Shown: positions 40,823-52,919, numbered from the stretch's first letter. The stretch: 64,000 nucleotides of DNA from Flaccisagitta enflata (GCA_965153355.1 OZ231126.1:24304001-24368000), one strand, 5' to 3'. Notes: a model not told the origin generated them from the sequence alone. Program-made: numbers and translations.

Positions 40823-43790
40823 TGGCCTCCTGCACTTGAAACTCATCGAAAGGGATTCAATTTTTAAGCCTCCAGGCGTGTGTATGGGCCCATAACATGA
40901 TATGTTGTGGCAATCTGGGCTCATTTGACCTAAAAAAAGGACCCGGATGAGCAAAAAAACTGGTCAAAACAAGCAAAATTAACGTTTTTTTGCTATTTAG
41001 CTTGTTGAAATGATTTCTAGAAACAATTATCATGCAAATATATAATTGTCTAATGTGAATCAAGTGCACAGAGTTGAAGGAGCCCATAAAAGTCATAATA
41101 CTAGCCAAAATGAGGTCAAAATAGCTAAAAAAATTGGTCAAAACAAGCACAAACAGCATTTTTTTTTGTCTGACTTGCTGATATAATTTCTAGAGACAAT
41201 TATAGTGAAAATATATAGTTATTTAATGTGAATCAAGAGAACAAAGTTCTAAGAGCCTATTCAGGTTTTAAAACTGGCCATAATTAGGTCAAAATAGCTG
41301 AAAAAATGGTGAAAACAAGTTAAAATCGAGATTTGTAGCATATCCTATTTCCTGACTTAAGGTTAAGATTCCTAATGAGATTAGATGTGAAAATATGTTA
41401 TTATTCAATTTAAATTGGATGTATAAAGTTGTGGGAGCCCATTGAAGTCTTAAAACAGGCCAAAATTTTCTATTTCCTGACTTAAGGTTAAGATTCCTAA
41501 AGAGATTACATGTGAAAATATATTATTATTTAATTTAAATTGGATGTATCAAGTTGTGGGAGCCCATTGAAGTCTTAAAACAGGCCAAAATTAGCTATAG
41601 AATAACCCAGAATATGACTGATTAACATGTACTCATTATTGCTTTGTATTGAAGTGGTAGTAATCTTTGATTTTTTTTAATGACAACTATCAATGATTTT
41701 GATGCAAAATTTACCTATGATGCATCAAAGATAATAATTGAAAATCCATATTCAAAAAAAAAAACATTAGAATTATAAGGTTCTTAGTTTTAAAAACATT
41801 GTGATTAGGAAGGTAAAGTATGGTTAAACTGTACAAAATATGCTAAAAGTCATATCAAGTGAGAATCTTGGACTAAACCAGTTGATTTGCAGATTGGAAA
41901 TTAAAGACAAACTTTGGATCCCTATAAAAACATTTATTTTCACATTATATATCTTGATGAAAATATTATGAGAGCAGCTGCTTAAAAATTTAGTTAGAGG
42001 ACTAAGAGGTCATTGCCTCAATGACCTCCTATTTCATGAGTGCAAAAACAGGATCTCTTTGTTTGATGTTTTTTGCCTCATTGCCGAGACATGCTTTTCT
42101 TCAAATTTGTGTAAACATTTTCTTCTTCATGTGTTGACATTTTTTTTTTCACTGTAAATCCAATATGTTTTTCTGGTATCATCTTTCACTCTAGTCTTGA
42201 TAGCTTGAAGTAGATGAGCCTTGATTGTATCACAGGCCTCATCATAGAAGATGACTAAACAGACAGACCATTCATTTTTAAGAACTGCAATAAAGAACTC
42301 TCCTTCTGATGGTGGCCATTTCAAGTCAACAAACGGCTCTTCAGATGTCATCAAACGTGGCTTTGCAGATTTTTTTGATGATTGAGTGCGCTCAAGAGTA
42401 AGTTGAGGTCAAAACATTGTTCCTTCATAAATGTTTTCAAAAGTAATGTTTTCCTAGTTGGAAGAGTCAACAGCATGCAGTTCCAGGAGTTTTGAGTACA
42501 TCTTTGTGGAAGAGATATTGTATTGCTTCAAGAATATCTTTTCTTGACCTTTATCTCCTTCCTCATCTTGCTCACTAAACTTCTGAATCTTGGCAAACAT
42601 GAAGTTGACATCATCTTCTGAAGTTACAGGTCCATGGTAGTTGTGCTTCCTTTCATTTTCATCGTATTGTGCAATGAGCTTGTTTTTTCATTGCTTTCTT
42701 GCAAGAATGTCAACCTCTGCATCAGTTACATTAATTGTGGCTTTCATGATATTCTTTTGGGCTTTAGACCAATTTTGTTAACTTGCTTCTTTTGACTCTT
42801 CAACTCTTTGTCCTTCAACATCTTCTCTGCACTATTTGTGAAAGCCAAATATGTATTGGAGCTGAGCACCAGCCTTTCACCAATGACATGAAAGGCAGCA
42901 CCTCCTTTTTTTCTCAGCTTTGCTGTCATGTATTCAAAATAGCTTTCACAAACTTTTTTATCAAAGGGGATTTCATTTGCTCCTAAGTGATAATCTCACT
43001 TAAGGGTTAGTTTTTGAATTCCTGCTGCTTTTTGTGCCGAGTATTCCATGTACTCTGGACCAAATTTATATTGAATCTGAGAGAGTGGAGGCCAGTTTTT
43101 TCATGATTTTTGATGTTTTACAATGATACTGACCTAATATTAGCCAAATACTAATCTGACCTAAGTCTGATACACATACGTTACTGGCCTAAAGCATTAT
43201 AAAGACTAATCAACCTAAATAACTATTTTTCTAACTTCAAAATTATTTAACAACCTTGTTTGCACAATCTTTGTAGATTTATGGTCAATTTAACTTAATT
43301 TGACCTAATTTTGACCTGTGCAAGCTCTAATCTGAGCTCAGTTATTTCCCCAAACTACTATACTAATAATTAAGTATTGATCAAATGATGTTTTTAACAT
43401 ACTATCTGATCCATGCAAGCAATTACTGAAAAATAACAGTATGACCTATTTTGACCAGTTTTATGGTCAATTTAGCCTGATTACACTTTATTTTGATCTG
43501 TGGAAGCCCTAATCTGAGCTCCAATTATTTCCTCAAAATACTATACTAACAATTTAGTATTGATCTTATGATATTTCTTATATACTATCCGAATTATTTG
43601 AGCAATTACTGAAAAATTGCAGTTTTAACCTATTTTGACCAGTTTTTTGGGCCATCCGGGTCCTTTTTTTGGGTCAAATGGGCCCAGATTGCCAGGATAC
43701 ATTGTATATTGGGTCCATACACATGTCTAGGGCCTTAAAAATGTCATCAGAAAAAAATCAAAAAAATTTTGGCCCAAGTGCAGGAGGCCA
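40823..43790. mobile_element. 2,968-bp DNA transposon, long TIRs, 7-bp target duplication
   Basis: Left TGGCCTCCTGCACTTG... and right ...CAAGTGCAGGAGGCCA are inverted. Similarity covers the outer ~150 bp ('gtgtatgggccca', 'ggcaatctgggctcattt', 'aaaaaaaggacccggatg', 'actggtcaaaa'). ATGACGG flanks both ends (40816-40822 and 43791-43797). Subterminal tandem repeats differ on each side: ~172-bp and ~123-bp periods on the left, ~182-bp on the right. One decayed ORF occupies the centre. Superfamily not assigned. Confidence 0.85.
42127..43090 (-). pseudogene. Decayed ORF of the 2,968-bp transposon
   Basis: About 310 codons can be followed on the minus strand with four in-frame stops and at least one frameshift near 42745. 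Segments include WPPLSQIQYKFGPEYMEYSA, GANEIPFDKKVCESYFEYMT, HVIGERLVLSSNTYLAF, YDENERKHNYHGPVTSEDDV, and a C-terminal WPPSEGEFFIAVLKNEWSV...KTYWIYSEKK. The last part resembles the small beta-rich, Trp-Pro-containing tails seen in some transposon-encoded proteins (weak inference). I do not recognise a catalytic domain. Confidence 0.65.
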
Positions 43791-44011
43791 ATGACGGATT
43801 TGTCTCGTCGTAAATGTCTCGAGCCTAGTTTTCCTCATTCAACTTTGTCACTTACCAATATGTCTCGGCCGTTTTTGTCTCGTCATTTGTCTCGAATCTT
43901 AACTACTTTTACTTTTAGTATTCATCACTCTCGCCGTTCGCCGTTCGCCGTCCCTTTAAAGAATATCATTGTTTCATCATTCTCCTTGTCTCCTTGTTTT
44001 CTTTTCTTTTT

Positions 44012-44594
44012 GGGCAGCGGCCCCGAAGAGGACAAAGTCCTGTAGAACACAGGGTGACTTCTGTTCGTTTGTCCGTTTGTTTGTTTGTTCGTCGCCCCCC
44101 CCCCCCCGGCCCCTTCATCAGGTCCTTCAGGCCTTACATCTGGCCTTTGAGACCTCAAATCTGGCCTCTCAGGCCTCAAATTCAGCCTCTTAGGCTTCAA
44201 ATCCAACCTCTCAGACCTCAAACCTGGCCTCTCAGGCCTCTAATTAGGCTTCTCAGGCCTCAAATCCAAATTCTCAGGCCTCAAACCTGGCCTCTCAGGC
44301 CTCCAATTAGGCCTCTTAGGCCTCAAATTAGGCCTCTCAGGCCTCAAATCAGCTATCTAAGCCTCAATTTATTGCTCTCAGTCCTCTGACCTTTCAAGCC
44401 TTAATCCAGCTCTCTTAAACCTCCAGTCAGCCCTCTCAAGCTTCCGATTGGCATTCTCAGGCCTCACATCAGCCTTCTTAGACCACAGTTTAGGCTCTTG
44501 AAGGCCTTCAGTCAGCCCATCCACTTCTTCAGGCAGGACGAACGAAAGTCCCCTTGTGTTCTACAGGACTTCGTCCCCTTCGGGGCCGCTACCC
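44012..44594 (+). mobile_element. TIR element M3 (583 bp)
   Basis: Ends GGGCAGCGGCCCCGAAGAGG... / ...CCCCTTCGGGGCCGCTACCC, continuing through 'aagtcctgtagaacacag'. GTTT/GTCC words and a 14-C run follow the left end, then ~14 units of a 21-bp repeat based on CTCAGGCCTCAAATCTGGCC. The plus-strand frame reads a heptapeptide pattern, RPQIRPL. Confidence 0.9.
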
Positions 44595-44604
44595 TGCTTC
44601 CTCT

Positions 44605-45405
44605 TCGCGTCCTCTTGGATGTGGACCTTCCATCGCCATTTTTTCTCATATTTCTGTCACCCTTTCTCCCTTTCTTTGCGTCTTCTTACATGTGGCCCTT
44701 CTATCGCCCTTTCTTCTCTCATGTATGCCACTCGGTCTTTCTTTATTTGCTACTACTCGCTAAAAACTCTTTCATCGCTCTTTCTTCTCTATGTTGGTCA
44801 CCCCCTCTCCCTTCCTTTGCGTCTTTTTACAGGAGGCCCTTCCATCGCCATTTCTTCTCTTATTTCTGTCACCCTTTCTCCCTTTCTTGCGTTGGCTTGC
44901 ATATGGCCCTTCCATCACCATTTCTTCTCTTATTTCTGTTACCCCTTCATCCTTTCTTTGTGTCTGCTTGCATAAGGCCCTTCCCTCGCTATTTCTTCTC
45001 TTATTACTGTCACTCCTTCTCCCTTTCTTTGTGTCTGCTTGCATATGGCCCTTCCCTCGCTGTTTCTTCTCTTATTTCTGTTACCCCTTCACCCTTTCTT
45101 TGTGTCTGCTTGCATATGGCCCTTCCATTGCCATTTCTTCTCTTATTACTGTCACCCCATCTCCCTTTCTTTGTGTCTGCTTGCATATGGCCCTTCCATC
45201 GCCATGTTCTCTCTTATTTCTGTCTCCCTTTCTCCCTTTCTTTGTGTCTGCTTGCATATGGCCCTTCCATCGCCATGTTCTCTCTTATTTCTGTCTCCCT
45301 TTCTCCCTTTCTTTGCGTTTGCTTGCATATGGCCCTTCCATCGCCATTTCTTCTCTCATTTCTGTCACCCTTTCACCCTTTCTTTGCGTTTGCTTGGTTG
45401 GGGCC
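44605..45405 (+). repeat. 71-bp minisatellite, ~11 units
   Basis: CTTGCATATGGCCC recurs at 44896, 44967, 45038 and 45109, exactly 71 bp apart, and on to ~45395. Each unit also has 'ttccatcgccatttcttctc' and 'tctccctttctttg'. 71 is not a multiple of 3, and the minus strand is purine-rich, so long frames of 342, 229 and 139 codons are unit by-products. Confidence 0.95.
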
Positions 45406-46260
45406 GGCGCGTCTTTGCCTCCTCCAACTCGGAGAAACTGCGCAAAGGGATTCCCTGATTTATGGGAAAAATCATTCTGAGATGCAGATTCAGATGCAGA
45501 TGGAGGATGAATGGAATTTCGGATAAATTCTGAGACGAGAAAAGAAGGAAAAAATGAACGCGGAAAAGCAGGGAAAAAGGGACAGAGAAAAATATAAGAT
45601 TGTCGATTTTAACGATTTGCAGATTCCGATTAGAATATCAGAGGGAAAAATCGTTATGTCTTCATGTGTTGCTTTAAAATTTGATAGTCCCTTCTCCTGT
45701 TTTCCTCGCTCGGTAATTGCATGACGTGGCCTGAAACATAAGCATGTAGACTAACGACACTCGTTTCCATTTTGATTCGCTTAAGAAAAGTTTCGCCGCA
45801 CGACAATCAAATTGATTATCGTGGAGCCATATAAATATAATAGCTCAGCTCATTTTCAAACCATTCGCACGTACGTATTTTCAAAAGATACTAGTTTGCA
45901 CTACTTTTTCATAGGAGAATTCTCAGAACACTCGTTGCTTAGGTGAAGCTTATATTGTTTTAGTCTTAGCCAGATTCGATTTTTTTTTTCAAGATCATTT
46001 TTTTCTTGATTGAAAACTAGAAAAGTCTGTCAAACCTTAGGCTAAGAAGAAAAAAAAAAAACTACTGGAATCTTTATTGGATAACCCATTCAGATAAGTA
46101 TTTTGATCAGCCAAAGCAGGAAAAGAAATAAATCAAATGTAAATAAAACAATTAAAAGAGTGAGGTTCATTATTTCAGATGATTTTTTGCATGCCAGGCT
46201 GCGGTGTGTGTAAAAATTGGAAACTATTAAAGACGAATCATACCCGCTAACCCTCTCGCA
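45406..46260. other. No gene seen; TATA-like word at 45831
   Basis: Unassigned sequence. 'catataaatataatagctc' at ~45829-45847 resembles a TATA box, but no coding start is evident downstream on either strand. Confidence 0.4.
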
Positions 46261-46450
46261 CTAAAAAGATGAAAAATAATTCAGAAACGCCAATGACCAA
46301 GTCACACAATGGCGTTTTTTTTCAAGCCCAGCTTTTGCAACAGTATCAACAACTCTAGCCAACCAAAGAACTGCAGCAACAGCTGCAACTGCCTCATCAT
46401 TTTTTCTCTGGGGCGCAGCTGTGTAGATGGCTTTGAGCTGACCGGGGCTC
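46261..46450 (-). CDS. Low-confidence coding exon
   Basis: The minus-strand frame reads KAIYTAAPQRKNDEAVAAVA, LWLARVVDTVAKAGLEKKRH and ends in LAFLNYFSSF and a stop at 46261. The sequence is not simple repeat, but its upstream side is a purine run and the acceptor is poor. Family not recognised. Confidence 0.2.
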
Positions 46451-46616
46451 TTTTTTTTCTCTCTCTCTTTCTCTTTCTCCCTTTTTCCCTCTTCCAATCT
46501 CATCTAGAAGCTCGCAGAGAAAAATCTGACCTCGCATGAAACTCCATAAGCTTCGGTCTAACCTCATCGCGTCTTGGCTCGTGTTGTGTGTGTAGGAATG
46601 AGAAAAGGAGAGCAAG

Positions 46617-46617
46617 T

Positions 46618-46652
<35 letters not shown>

Positions 46653-46653
46653 A

Positions 46654-46738
<85 letters not shown>
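46617..46738 (+). repeat. (GA)n(CA)n microsatellite
   Basis: (GA)14 then (CA)n to 46732, ending GTGCGCGCGCG. Confidence 0.97.
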
Positions 46739-46849
46739 GCGCGGAGTTAGAATTAGCCGGACAGACAGAATTAAAGACAGACGGACAAACATTGTCATAC
46801 ACAATGTCATGCATTGGTGATTGGAGGTGACAGGTATTTTGTCGTGGTG

Positions 46850-46894
46850 GTGGGCAGTGGGCAGTGGGCAGTGGGCAGTGGGCAGTGGGCAGTG
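46850..46894 (+). repeat. GGGCAGTG 7-bp repeat
   Basis: Six direct copies of GTGGGCA. Confidence 0.95.
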
Positions 46895-47130
46895 TGCATG
46901 TCAGAGGCTCAGAGCAGTCAACGTGTTGTACTGTAAGCTGCAAGAAAACAACTAAAACACATACATTTTCAAACAAAGACAGATTGAAACACACACAGAC
47001 AGATAAACAGACACATACAGGCACAGTATCTCAGAGCTGTCAACAAGTTATCATATGAGCGGACAGGTAGAACTCAATGAAAGGCTACGTCATTTCTCTT
47101 GTACTAATCCCTCTCTTCGCAATACCCATT

Positions 47131-47208
47131 TTAGTCGCGTGCTACACGACTTTTCACCCCACTTCGTCGGTCAGTCGGTTGGTCCGTCGGTTGGTTGGTC
47201 GGATGGTT
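47131..47208 (-). mobile_element. Helentron-like repeat H17, one end
   Basis: CATTTTAGTCGCGTGCTACACGAC hairpin end, then a GGTC/GGTT tract running directly into the M-family end at 47209. The opposite end is missing. Confidence 0.55.
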
Positions 47209-47275
47209 GAGCAGTGGCCCCAGAGGGACCAATGACCTGTGCTTTCACATATGGGGAAATTTATCCTGCTCCTCC
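47209..47275 (+). mobile_element. One-ended fragment of an M element
   Basis: GAGCAGTGGCCCCAGAGGGA, 'ccaatgacctgtgctttcac' and 'ggggaaatttatcc' match the left end of M2. No inverted partner is found nearby. Confidence 0.65.
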
Positions 47276-47328
47276 GTCCTTCTAACTCCCTTTGTTCTGA
47301 AACTTATTGTGAAGGCTGTTCGTAACTA

Positions 47329-47534
47329 AACAAGGCCAAGTAGGCCAATAAGGTGTGACGTGTGGATCGTCGAACGAGTGCGTTATCGACCAACCGACCG
47401 ACCGACCGACCGACCGACCGACCGACCGACCGACCGACCGACCGACCGACCGACCGACCGACCGACCGACCGACCGACCGACCAACCAACCAACGGACAC
47501 AGCCAGTTATAGAGGTGCTTTGTCGCACCTAAAA
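47329..47534 (+). mobile_element. Helentron-like repeat H18 with expanded (GACC)n
   Basis: AACAAGGCCAAGTAGGCCAA, 5' AGGTGTGACGTGTGG, 'cgaacgagtgcgtt', ~22 GACC units (47394-47486), 'cacagccagttatag', hairpin AGGTGCTTTGTCGCACCT, and AAAAA. Confidence 0.8.
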
Positions 47535-48139
47535 ACTACCTTTTTTTTTTTTTGAACACCAGTTTTCATAGAAAATGACAAATAGTTGATAGTTTTTTTA
47601 GTACTTGATACGACTTCTTATCTCATCCGAGGATAAGTATGTAAACTTACTAACTTAGTTGCCTTAAAACAAAAGGAGCCCGTTTGGATTGCACCTCAAT
47701 TTTTGACGTTTTGGCTCAATTTCTAAGTTGCAGTGTCTAAATAAGAGTAGATTAACAACATTTTCTATACCTTTCTTAGTCAACTTTTGTTCAGAATCGG
47801 AGCGATCGACCTCTTCTCAACCATTTTACAATTTATCTCTTTTCGCTCTGAATCTAATTCCGATAAAATGATTTTCTTAAATGTCATAAATGTCGCTGTT
47901 AGATCGTTCCACAGATGTAGGCCTTGATCTACAACTTGGAATTTCTAAGGCTGAAAGCGGATCTCGCTTTGAAAAAAACTCGCCCCCTGAAGTGTTGACT
48001 GTTGTTACAGGCTCTATACACCACCGATCTAGGCGTTCTTGGTCTTGTTTGACGGAGATTTGATTTCTCTCGCCGTCGGCTTTAACTAAATATTATTATT
48101 TTCTTCTTAGGGGCCCCTAAGGGCCCCCAAAAAAGCCCT
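47535..48139. other. No gene seen
   Basis: Unassigned AT-rich sequence, no repeat family recognised. Confidence 0.45.
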
Positions 48140-48735
48140 TATTGAGAATTTTTTTTTTGAAAAAAAAAGTGGGGTGCAATCAATGGGAAATTGTTTGATT
48201 TGCCTAGATCCAAAATCTTGTATTTTCACTTTTTTCAAAAAACTTAGAAAATTTTTATGTCGCGCGTCAGGGACTTAGAAAAAAAATCACAAAATATTTT
48301 TTTGAAAAATGTTTTTTAAAAGTGGGGTGCAATCAATAGGAAATTGTTTGATTTGCCTAGATCCAAAATCCTGCATTTTCATTTTTTTTTTCAGAAAACT
48401 TAAAAAAAATTTTTGTCGCGCGTCAGGGACTTAAAAAAAAAATCACAAAATATTTTTTTGAAAAATGTTTTTTAAAAGTGGGGTGCTATCAATAGGAAAT
48501 TGTTTGATTTGCCTAGATCCAAAATCCTGCATTTTCATTTTTTTTTCAGAAAACTTAAAAAAAATTTTTGTCGCGCGTCAGGGACTTTGAAAAAAAAAAT
48601 CACAAAATATTTTTTTGAAAAATGGTTTTCAAAAGTGGGGTGCAGTTGATAGGAAATTGTTTTATTCGCCTAGATCCAAAACCTGTAAAATGACTTTTTT
48701 CAAAAAAATTTAAAATTTGATTGGGGGCGAGTTCA
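48140..48735 (+). repeat. ~158-bp tandem repeat, about four units
   Basis: GTGGGGTGCAATCAATAGG recurs at ~48169, 48319, 48478 and 48636. Each unit also has 'tttgcctagatccaaaat' and 'gtcgcgcgtcagggact'. Units two and three are nearly identical. Confidence 0.95.
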
Positions 48736-49327
48736 AAGAAAAAACGGAAAAAAAGAACGTCGGTTTTTTCTTTTACTTTTTAAGTATGAAAAAGGCCGTA
48801 ACTTCTAAACTATTGATGCGATTGTCCTGAAATTTGAAATACTAGCTGACATCATGCTTCTCCACGTACGAGCTAAAAATCTCGATTGTGAACCATCGTA
48901 AAGTTGGACGCACTTCTTTGCCTACACAGATGTCAGTCACACCGTTTTGAGATCTGCGAAAGTGCGATCTCCTCCTCAATGCCTTTAAATATCAGGGTCT
49001 TAAACGCGATCGTGGGGCTTGGTTTGATGATTCCATCTTGCTCCAGCGGGTGGTTGCGTAAAACTTGCTCAACTGCGGGTAAAGGATGTATTTTTATGGA
49101 GGCATTTAGTCGTACCGAAAATTACCATAGAATTTGCTACCCGAGCTAGTTAAGTCATGAAATTTGTAAAATGAAATTTAATGACAATATTGGTTTTATG
49201 TTTTCAATTAAACTGTCAACAGCCATATTTTGCATGAATTGACTTGCAAAATCCAGTTGTATACCCCAATTCTACAGCTGAAAAAACATGCAAAATTCAA
49301 AAAGAAACTACTTTTGTCAATCTACCA
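48736..49327. other. No gene seen
   Basis: Unassigned sequence. Contains 'ggcatttagtcgtaccgaaaa', a possible decayed H end, at ~49101. Confidence 0.4.
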
Positions 49328-49490
49328 TAGCTCATTGAAAATTCTAAATTTGCATAGAAAATCAAAATATCAACAAAACAAGAACATAGCGCGATTCCTA
49401 AAACATAAACTGAGGGCGCTATGTTCTTATTTTAATGATATTTGGATTTTTATGCAAATTTAAAATTTTCAGTGAGCAGTTACTGAAATG
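49328..49490. repeat. Short foldback with ~70-bp arms
   Basis: Left 'gctcattgaaaattctaaat' and 'aagaacatagcgc' pair with reverse-complemented right 'gctcactgaaaattttaaat' and 'aagaacatagcgc'. The loop is ~20 bp. Confidence 0.8.
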
Positions 49491-49838
49491 ATTGTTGCTA
49501 TTTTTTTCACTTTTTAGTCTCATCAGAATCGAATTTTCTTCAATCTTTTAGCATGTTTGTCATTTGACAGTGACAGATCGGTTTTCTCATGTAAGTTTAC
49601 ACATTAAAGTAAAAAAAAATAAGCACAAGCATTGACCTGAGCAAAAATAGTAAAGTGAATGGTAACTTTATCCTCTGGGTAAATTCCTTTTACTTTAATT
49701 TCAGTGCGTCTTAAACAAAAGGCACCTGGTCAGTGGTCAATTAAGTATAAGAGTACTTGGCTACTAGGATAGTTCATTACCATAGCACTTTCATGCGGTG
49801 CGGTGCAATATCCCCATTTCTTGTTCAACCAATTTCGG

Positions 49839-50017
49839 ATACAAGGGCCAAAACGGTGCGCTGGGCGTTATTGATTCTTATACCAATCCAAAGCTTCGTC
49901 AGACCTATCCCATGAATGATGAACGAGATCAGTGTTTATATTATTTCAAACATTTCCTGCGATTTTCAATTCGAGCGTGACCAACCGAAAGACAGAGCCT
50001 CTCAAAGAGGTGCTGTG
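49839..50017 (+). mobile_element. Helentron-like repeat H19, H14 subfamily
   Basis: 'acaagggccaaaac', 5' GGTGCGCTGGGCG, 'ttattgattcttat', a relic 20-bp unit, 'gatttcaa'-type sequence, 'gagcgtgaccaacc', 'cagagcctctcaaagagg' and a decayed hairpin. It is H14 without the expanded array. Confidence 0.65.
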
Positions 50018-50029
50018 GCAGTATGGAAA

Positions 50030-50281
50030 GAAAAGAATGCCAGAAAATGTCACCATTTTCAAATTGGCGATCCGCGAGATACCTAACAAATACGGAGAAA
50101 CCCAAGCCCAAGCCCAAGCAGCAAAACAGAATGCTGCTCCTCACTTCAACTATCACAGCTTGACAATCCGGGGTATCATCAACAAGAATTCCCTCGATTT
50201 CATTCCGGCATTTCTGCGGTTTTTGCGCGAATGCATAACAGAAGGTTTTTTGCGGTCATGTGATCATGACAAAACACATCC

Positions 50282-50290
<9 letters not shown>
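50030..50290 (+). CDS. Low-confidence coding segment
   Basis: The frame reads RMPENVTIFKLAIREIPNK, GETQAQAQAAKQNAAPHFNY and IRGIINKNSLDFIPAFLRFL before entering (GA)n. Composition is mixed, but no family, start or splice site is convincing. Confidence 0.2.
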
Positions 50291-50319
<29 letters not shown>

Positions 50320-50527
50320 GAGGTTTTGGTGCAAAGAATGCACATTTGCATCTAAATGGAATTTTGCCCGATGCGAATCGAGAGAGAGTCGTATTGTGTG
50401 GATGTTATTCAGTTCATTCTCCTTGTACCTTGCAATGGCGAAACGGGAGGAACGTAAGCACTCACGGATCGGATATCCCTGTCTCTGTCTCTGTCTATTT
50501 GTGTGTCTATCTGTCTTTCCGCCTTTC

Positions 50528-50860
<333 letters not shown>

Positions 50861-51124
50861 CCATACCTCTAATGGTTTCTTGGCGCCGTTTCCTACCTTT
50901 TCTCCCTATCGTCCTAAGAAAGGAAATGCCCGGATATCATGATTCAGATTTCATTCCTGACTGTGCTACTATTTGTTAACTCTTCCTTCTTTATTCTGTA
51001 GTCTTTCCTTTTTCTTTCCATTCCTTTTTTTCTGGTTTGTGCTTCATCCGTAGCATTAGTTCCTTTCATACTCTCACGCACATATGGCGTATTATTCTCT
51101 TCTTTTTTCGTTTTGATTATGTAT

Positions 51125-51222
51125 TCATCCATTCATTCATTCATTCATTCATTCATTCATTCATTCATTCATTCATTCATTCATTCATTCATTCATTCAT
51201 TCATTCATTCATTCATTCATTA
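51125..51222 (+). repeat. (ATTC)n array
   Basis: About 24 uninterrupted ATTC units. Confidence 0.97.
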
Positions 51223-52249
51223 ATCATCAGTTAGGATGCGATTATGGTACTCAAAACTAAGACTTTCAAACGTTACTTTCTTTTGCGACGACTAGCGGAA
51301 ATGAATTCTTTACCCCCGTAACATTGATTCCATGTAGAAATTGAGCTATCAAAGTGATAGTTTAAGCCAATTTATGAAAAAGAGTTACAAAATTCCAGAC
51401 TGACCGAGAAACGACCGGCACAAACGACAATTGCTCTGAGCTCTCATAGTCTGATGATTGGCGAACAGAAACTTCGTCTCCGCGCCACTTTAGTGACTGG
51501 CGATATCTAACATTCAATGATTCTTGGCGAAACTGTCATAGCGAGTTCGACGTCCGGCGTCAAGTACCCCCTGTCTGACTTTCGCGACCCGCATCCGCGA
51601 GTCGTCCAAATAGTGAAACTGAAACTTAACGATGTTGCAACGAAGGTACAGTGCAGTGCGGTACGATCAGACAACTTCAATGGAACATATTAAATCAAAC
51701 GCTCGTGAGGCTCAGGTGATGTTTCGATTTCTTTCAGTGATCCTTCATTTTCTTGAGGTACTGCGATAATTATATTACTTCCTAATAGTTGAATGTATAG
51801 AGCTACTCTCGATAATGTTTTGACATTCATCAGTTAATGAAGTAATTGATCCATTTTGATAGCTGCAATATGCAAATAAGGTTGTGCCACGTCGTAATCC
51901 TAGAGTGTAGGCCACGATTAGTCAGTCGAGGTACCTTTTTCTGTTATTACATCCGCATGTCCGTTATCTGCCAACGGGCGGACCCACTGGCTTACTAGGC
52001 CTTTCTCTTTCACTTATCGACATAATATTTCCATCTTCACTTATATGGTAATTGCTGATGATAAGTCCACAGGAGAGCTATTTACTTTTTTCGACTTGGT
52101 TCTTGTTCTTGTTTCTTCGCCTCGAAAGAAATGATTCGAAAAAAAAACAAGAATTGACTCTCACAAGTTTGAGGGAAGCCAAGAGCGAGGCAATTTCATC
52201 AACAAATTGAAAAAAGTCGAATTATGTAATGCGACTTTTTGAAACAGGG
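51223..52249. other. No gene seen
   Basis: Unassigned, apparently low-repeat sequence of about 1 kb. No domain or splice-bounded frame recognised. Confidence 0.45.
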
Positions 52250-52590
52250 GAGAATTAAAGTTTTCTATTTTTGGTTTTGGACAATTTAAGAAAGTTCTGC
52301 ATTTTTTTGGCTGGGAGTAGACATTTTTAAATTTCTTTTTATATTCATAGCTAAGAAAGAGCTTATTTTTCTCTTTCAAATGGCGCTAACAAAAAGTATC
52401 TGTAATCATTAATGTAGACATTATGAATTTTTGAATCTTTTTTTTATCTTTTTAAATTTTTGCGAAAATCAATACTTTTCATTGATCCTTTTTTTTGTCT
52501 TTATATAACAATAAAGAGATGAGTCAAGATGATACACAAATTGACCCTAACTTTTATGACTAGCTTTTACGTTTTACTCTGCTTGAGAGA
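52250..52590 (+). repeat. R3 dispersed repeat, uninterrupted left part
   Basis: The cleanest R3 copy: 'ggctgggagtagac', 'agctaagaaagagctt', 'caaatggcgctaac', 'ttttcattgatcc', 'gagatgagtcaagatgatac', 'caaattgaccctaac' and 'ttttactctgcttg' before (GA)n. It serves as the empty-site reference for insertions in other copies. Confidence 0.75.
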
Positions 52591-52665
52591 GAGAGAAAGA
52601 GAGAGAAAGAAAGAGAAAGAAAGAAACACACATACACGCACACAAATTCACATAAAGATACAGAC

Positions 52666-52704
<39 letters not shown>

Positions 52705-52730
52705 ATACAGAAGAACATGTATTGAAAAAA
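52591..52730 (+). repeat. (GA)n/(CA)n tract in R3
   Basis: Short mixed GA, GAAA and CA repeats, far smaller than in the copies at 6, 11.5 and 22.4 kb. Confidence 0.85.
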
Positions 52731-52800
52731 GAGACTGCCATTTACAACTTTTCTCCGGTTGGCGAGAGCCGCCTTTATTGGTAGGGGCGCATTCAGACTC
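52731..52800 (+). repeat. R3 dispersed repeat, right boundary
   Basis: 'atttacaacttttctccgg', 'ttggcgagagccgcc' and 'tttattggtaggggcgcatt' match 14.5 and 22.53 kb. Confidence 0.6.
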
Positions 52801-52919
52801 TGCATTAGGGTCGAATAAACAGCAAACATTGTCATGCGCGGATGGACGGGGGCGATAACTGACTGTCTGACCATCTGATAAAAAAGTGAATATTGTGATA
52901 AAAGGGCACACGACTAAAA

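Noticed and set aside
44498-45526. 342-codon plus-strand frame with repeated membrane-like segments
   Set aside because: It lies over a 71-bp minisatellite whose length shifts frame each unit, so all three frames are open. Apparent transmembrane segments come from pyrimidine content.
45829-45900. Possible TATA-box core promoter
   Set aside because: No convincing start codon or exon follows on the plus strand.
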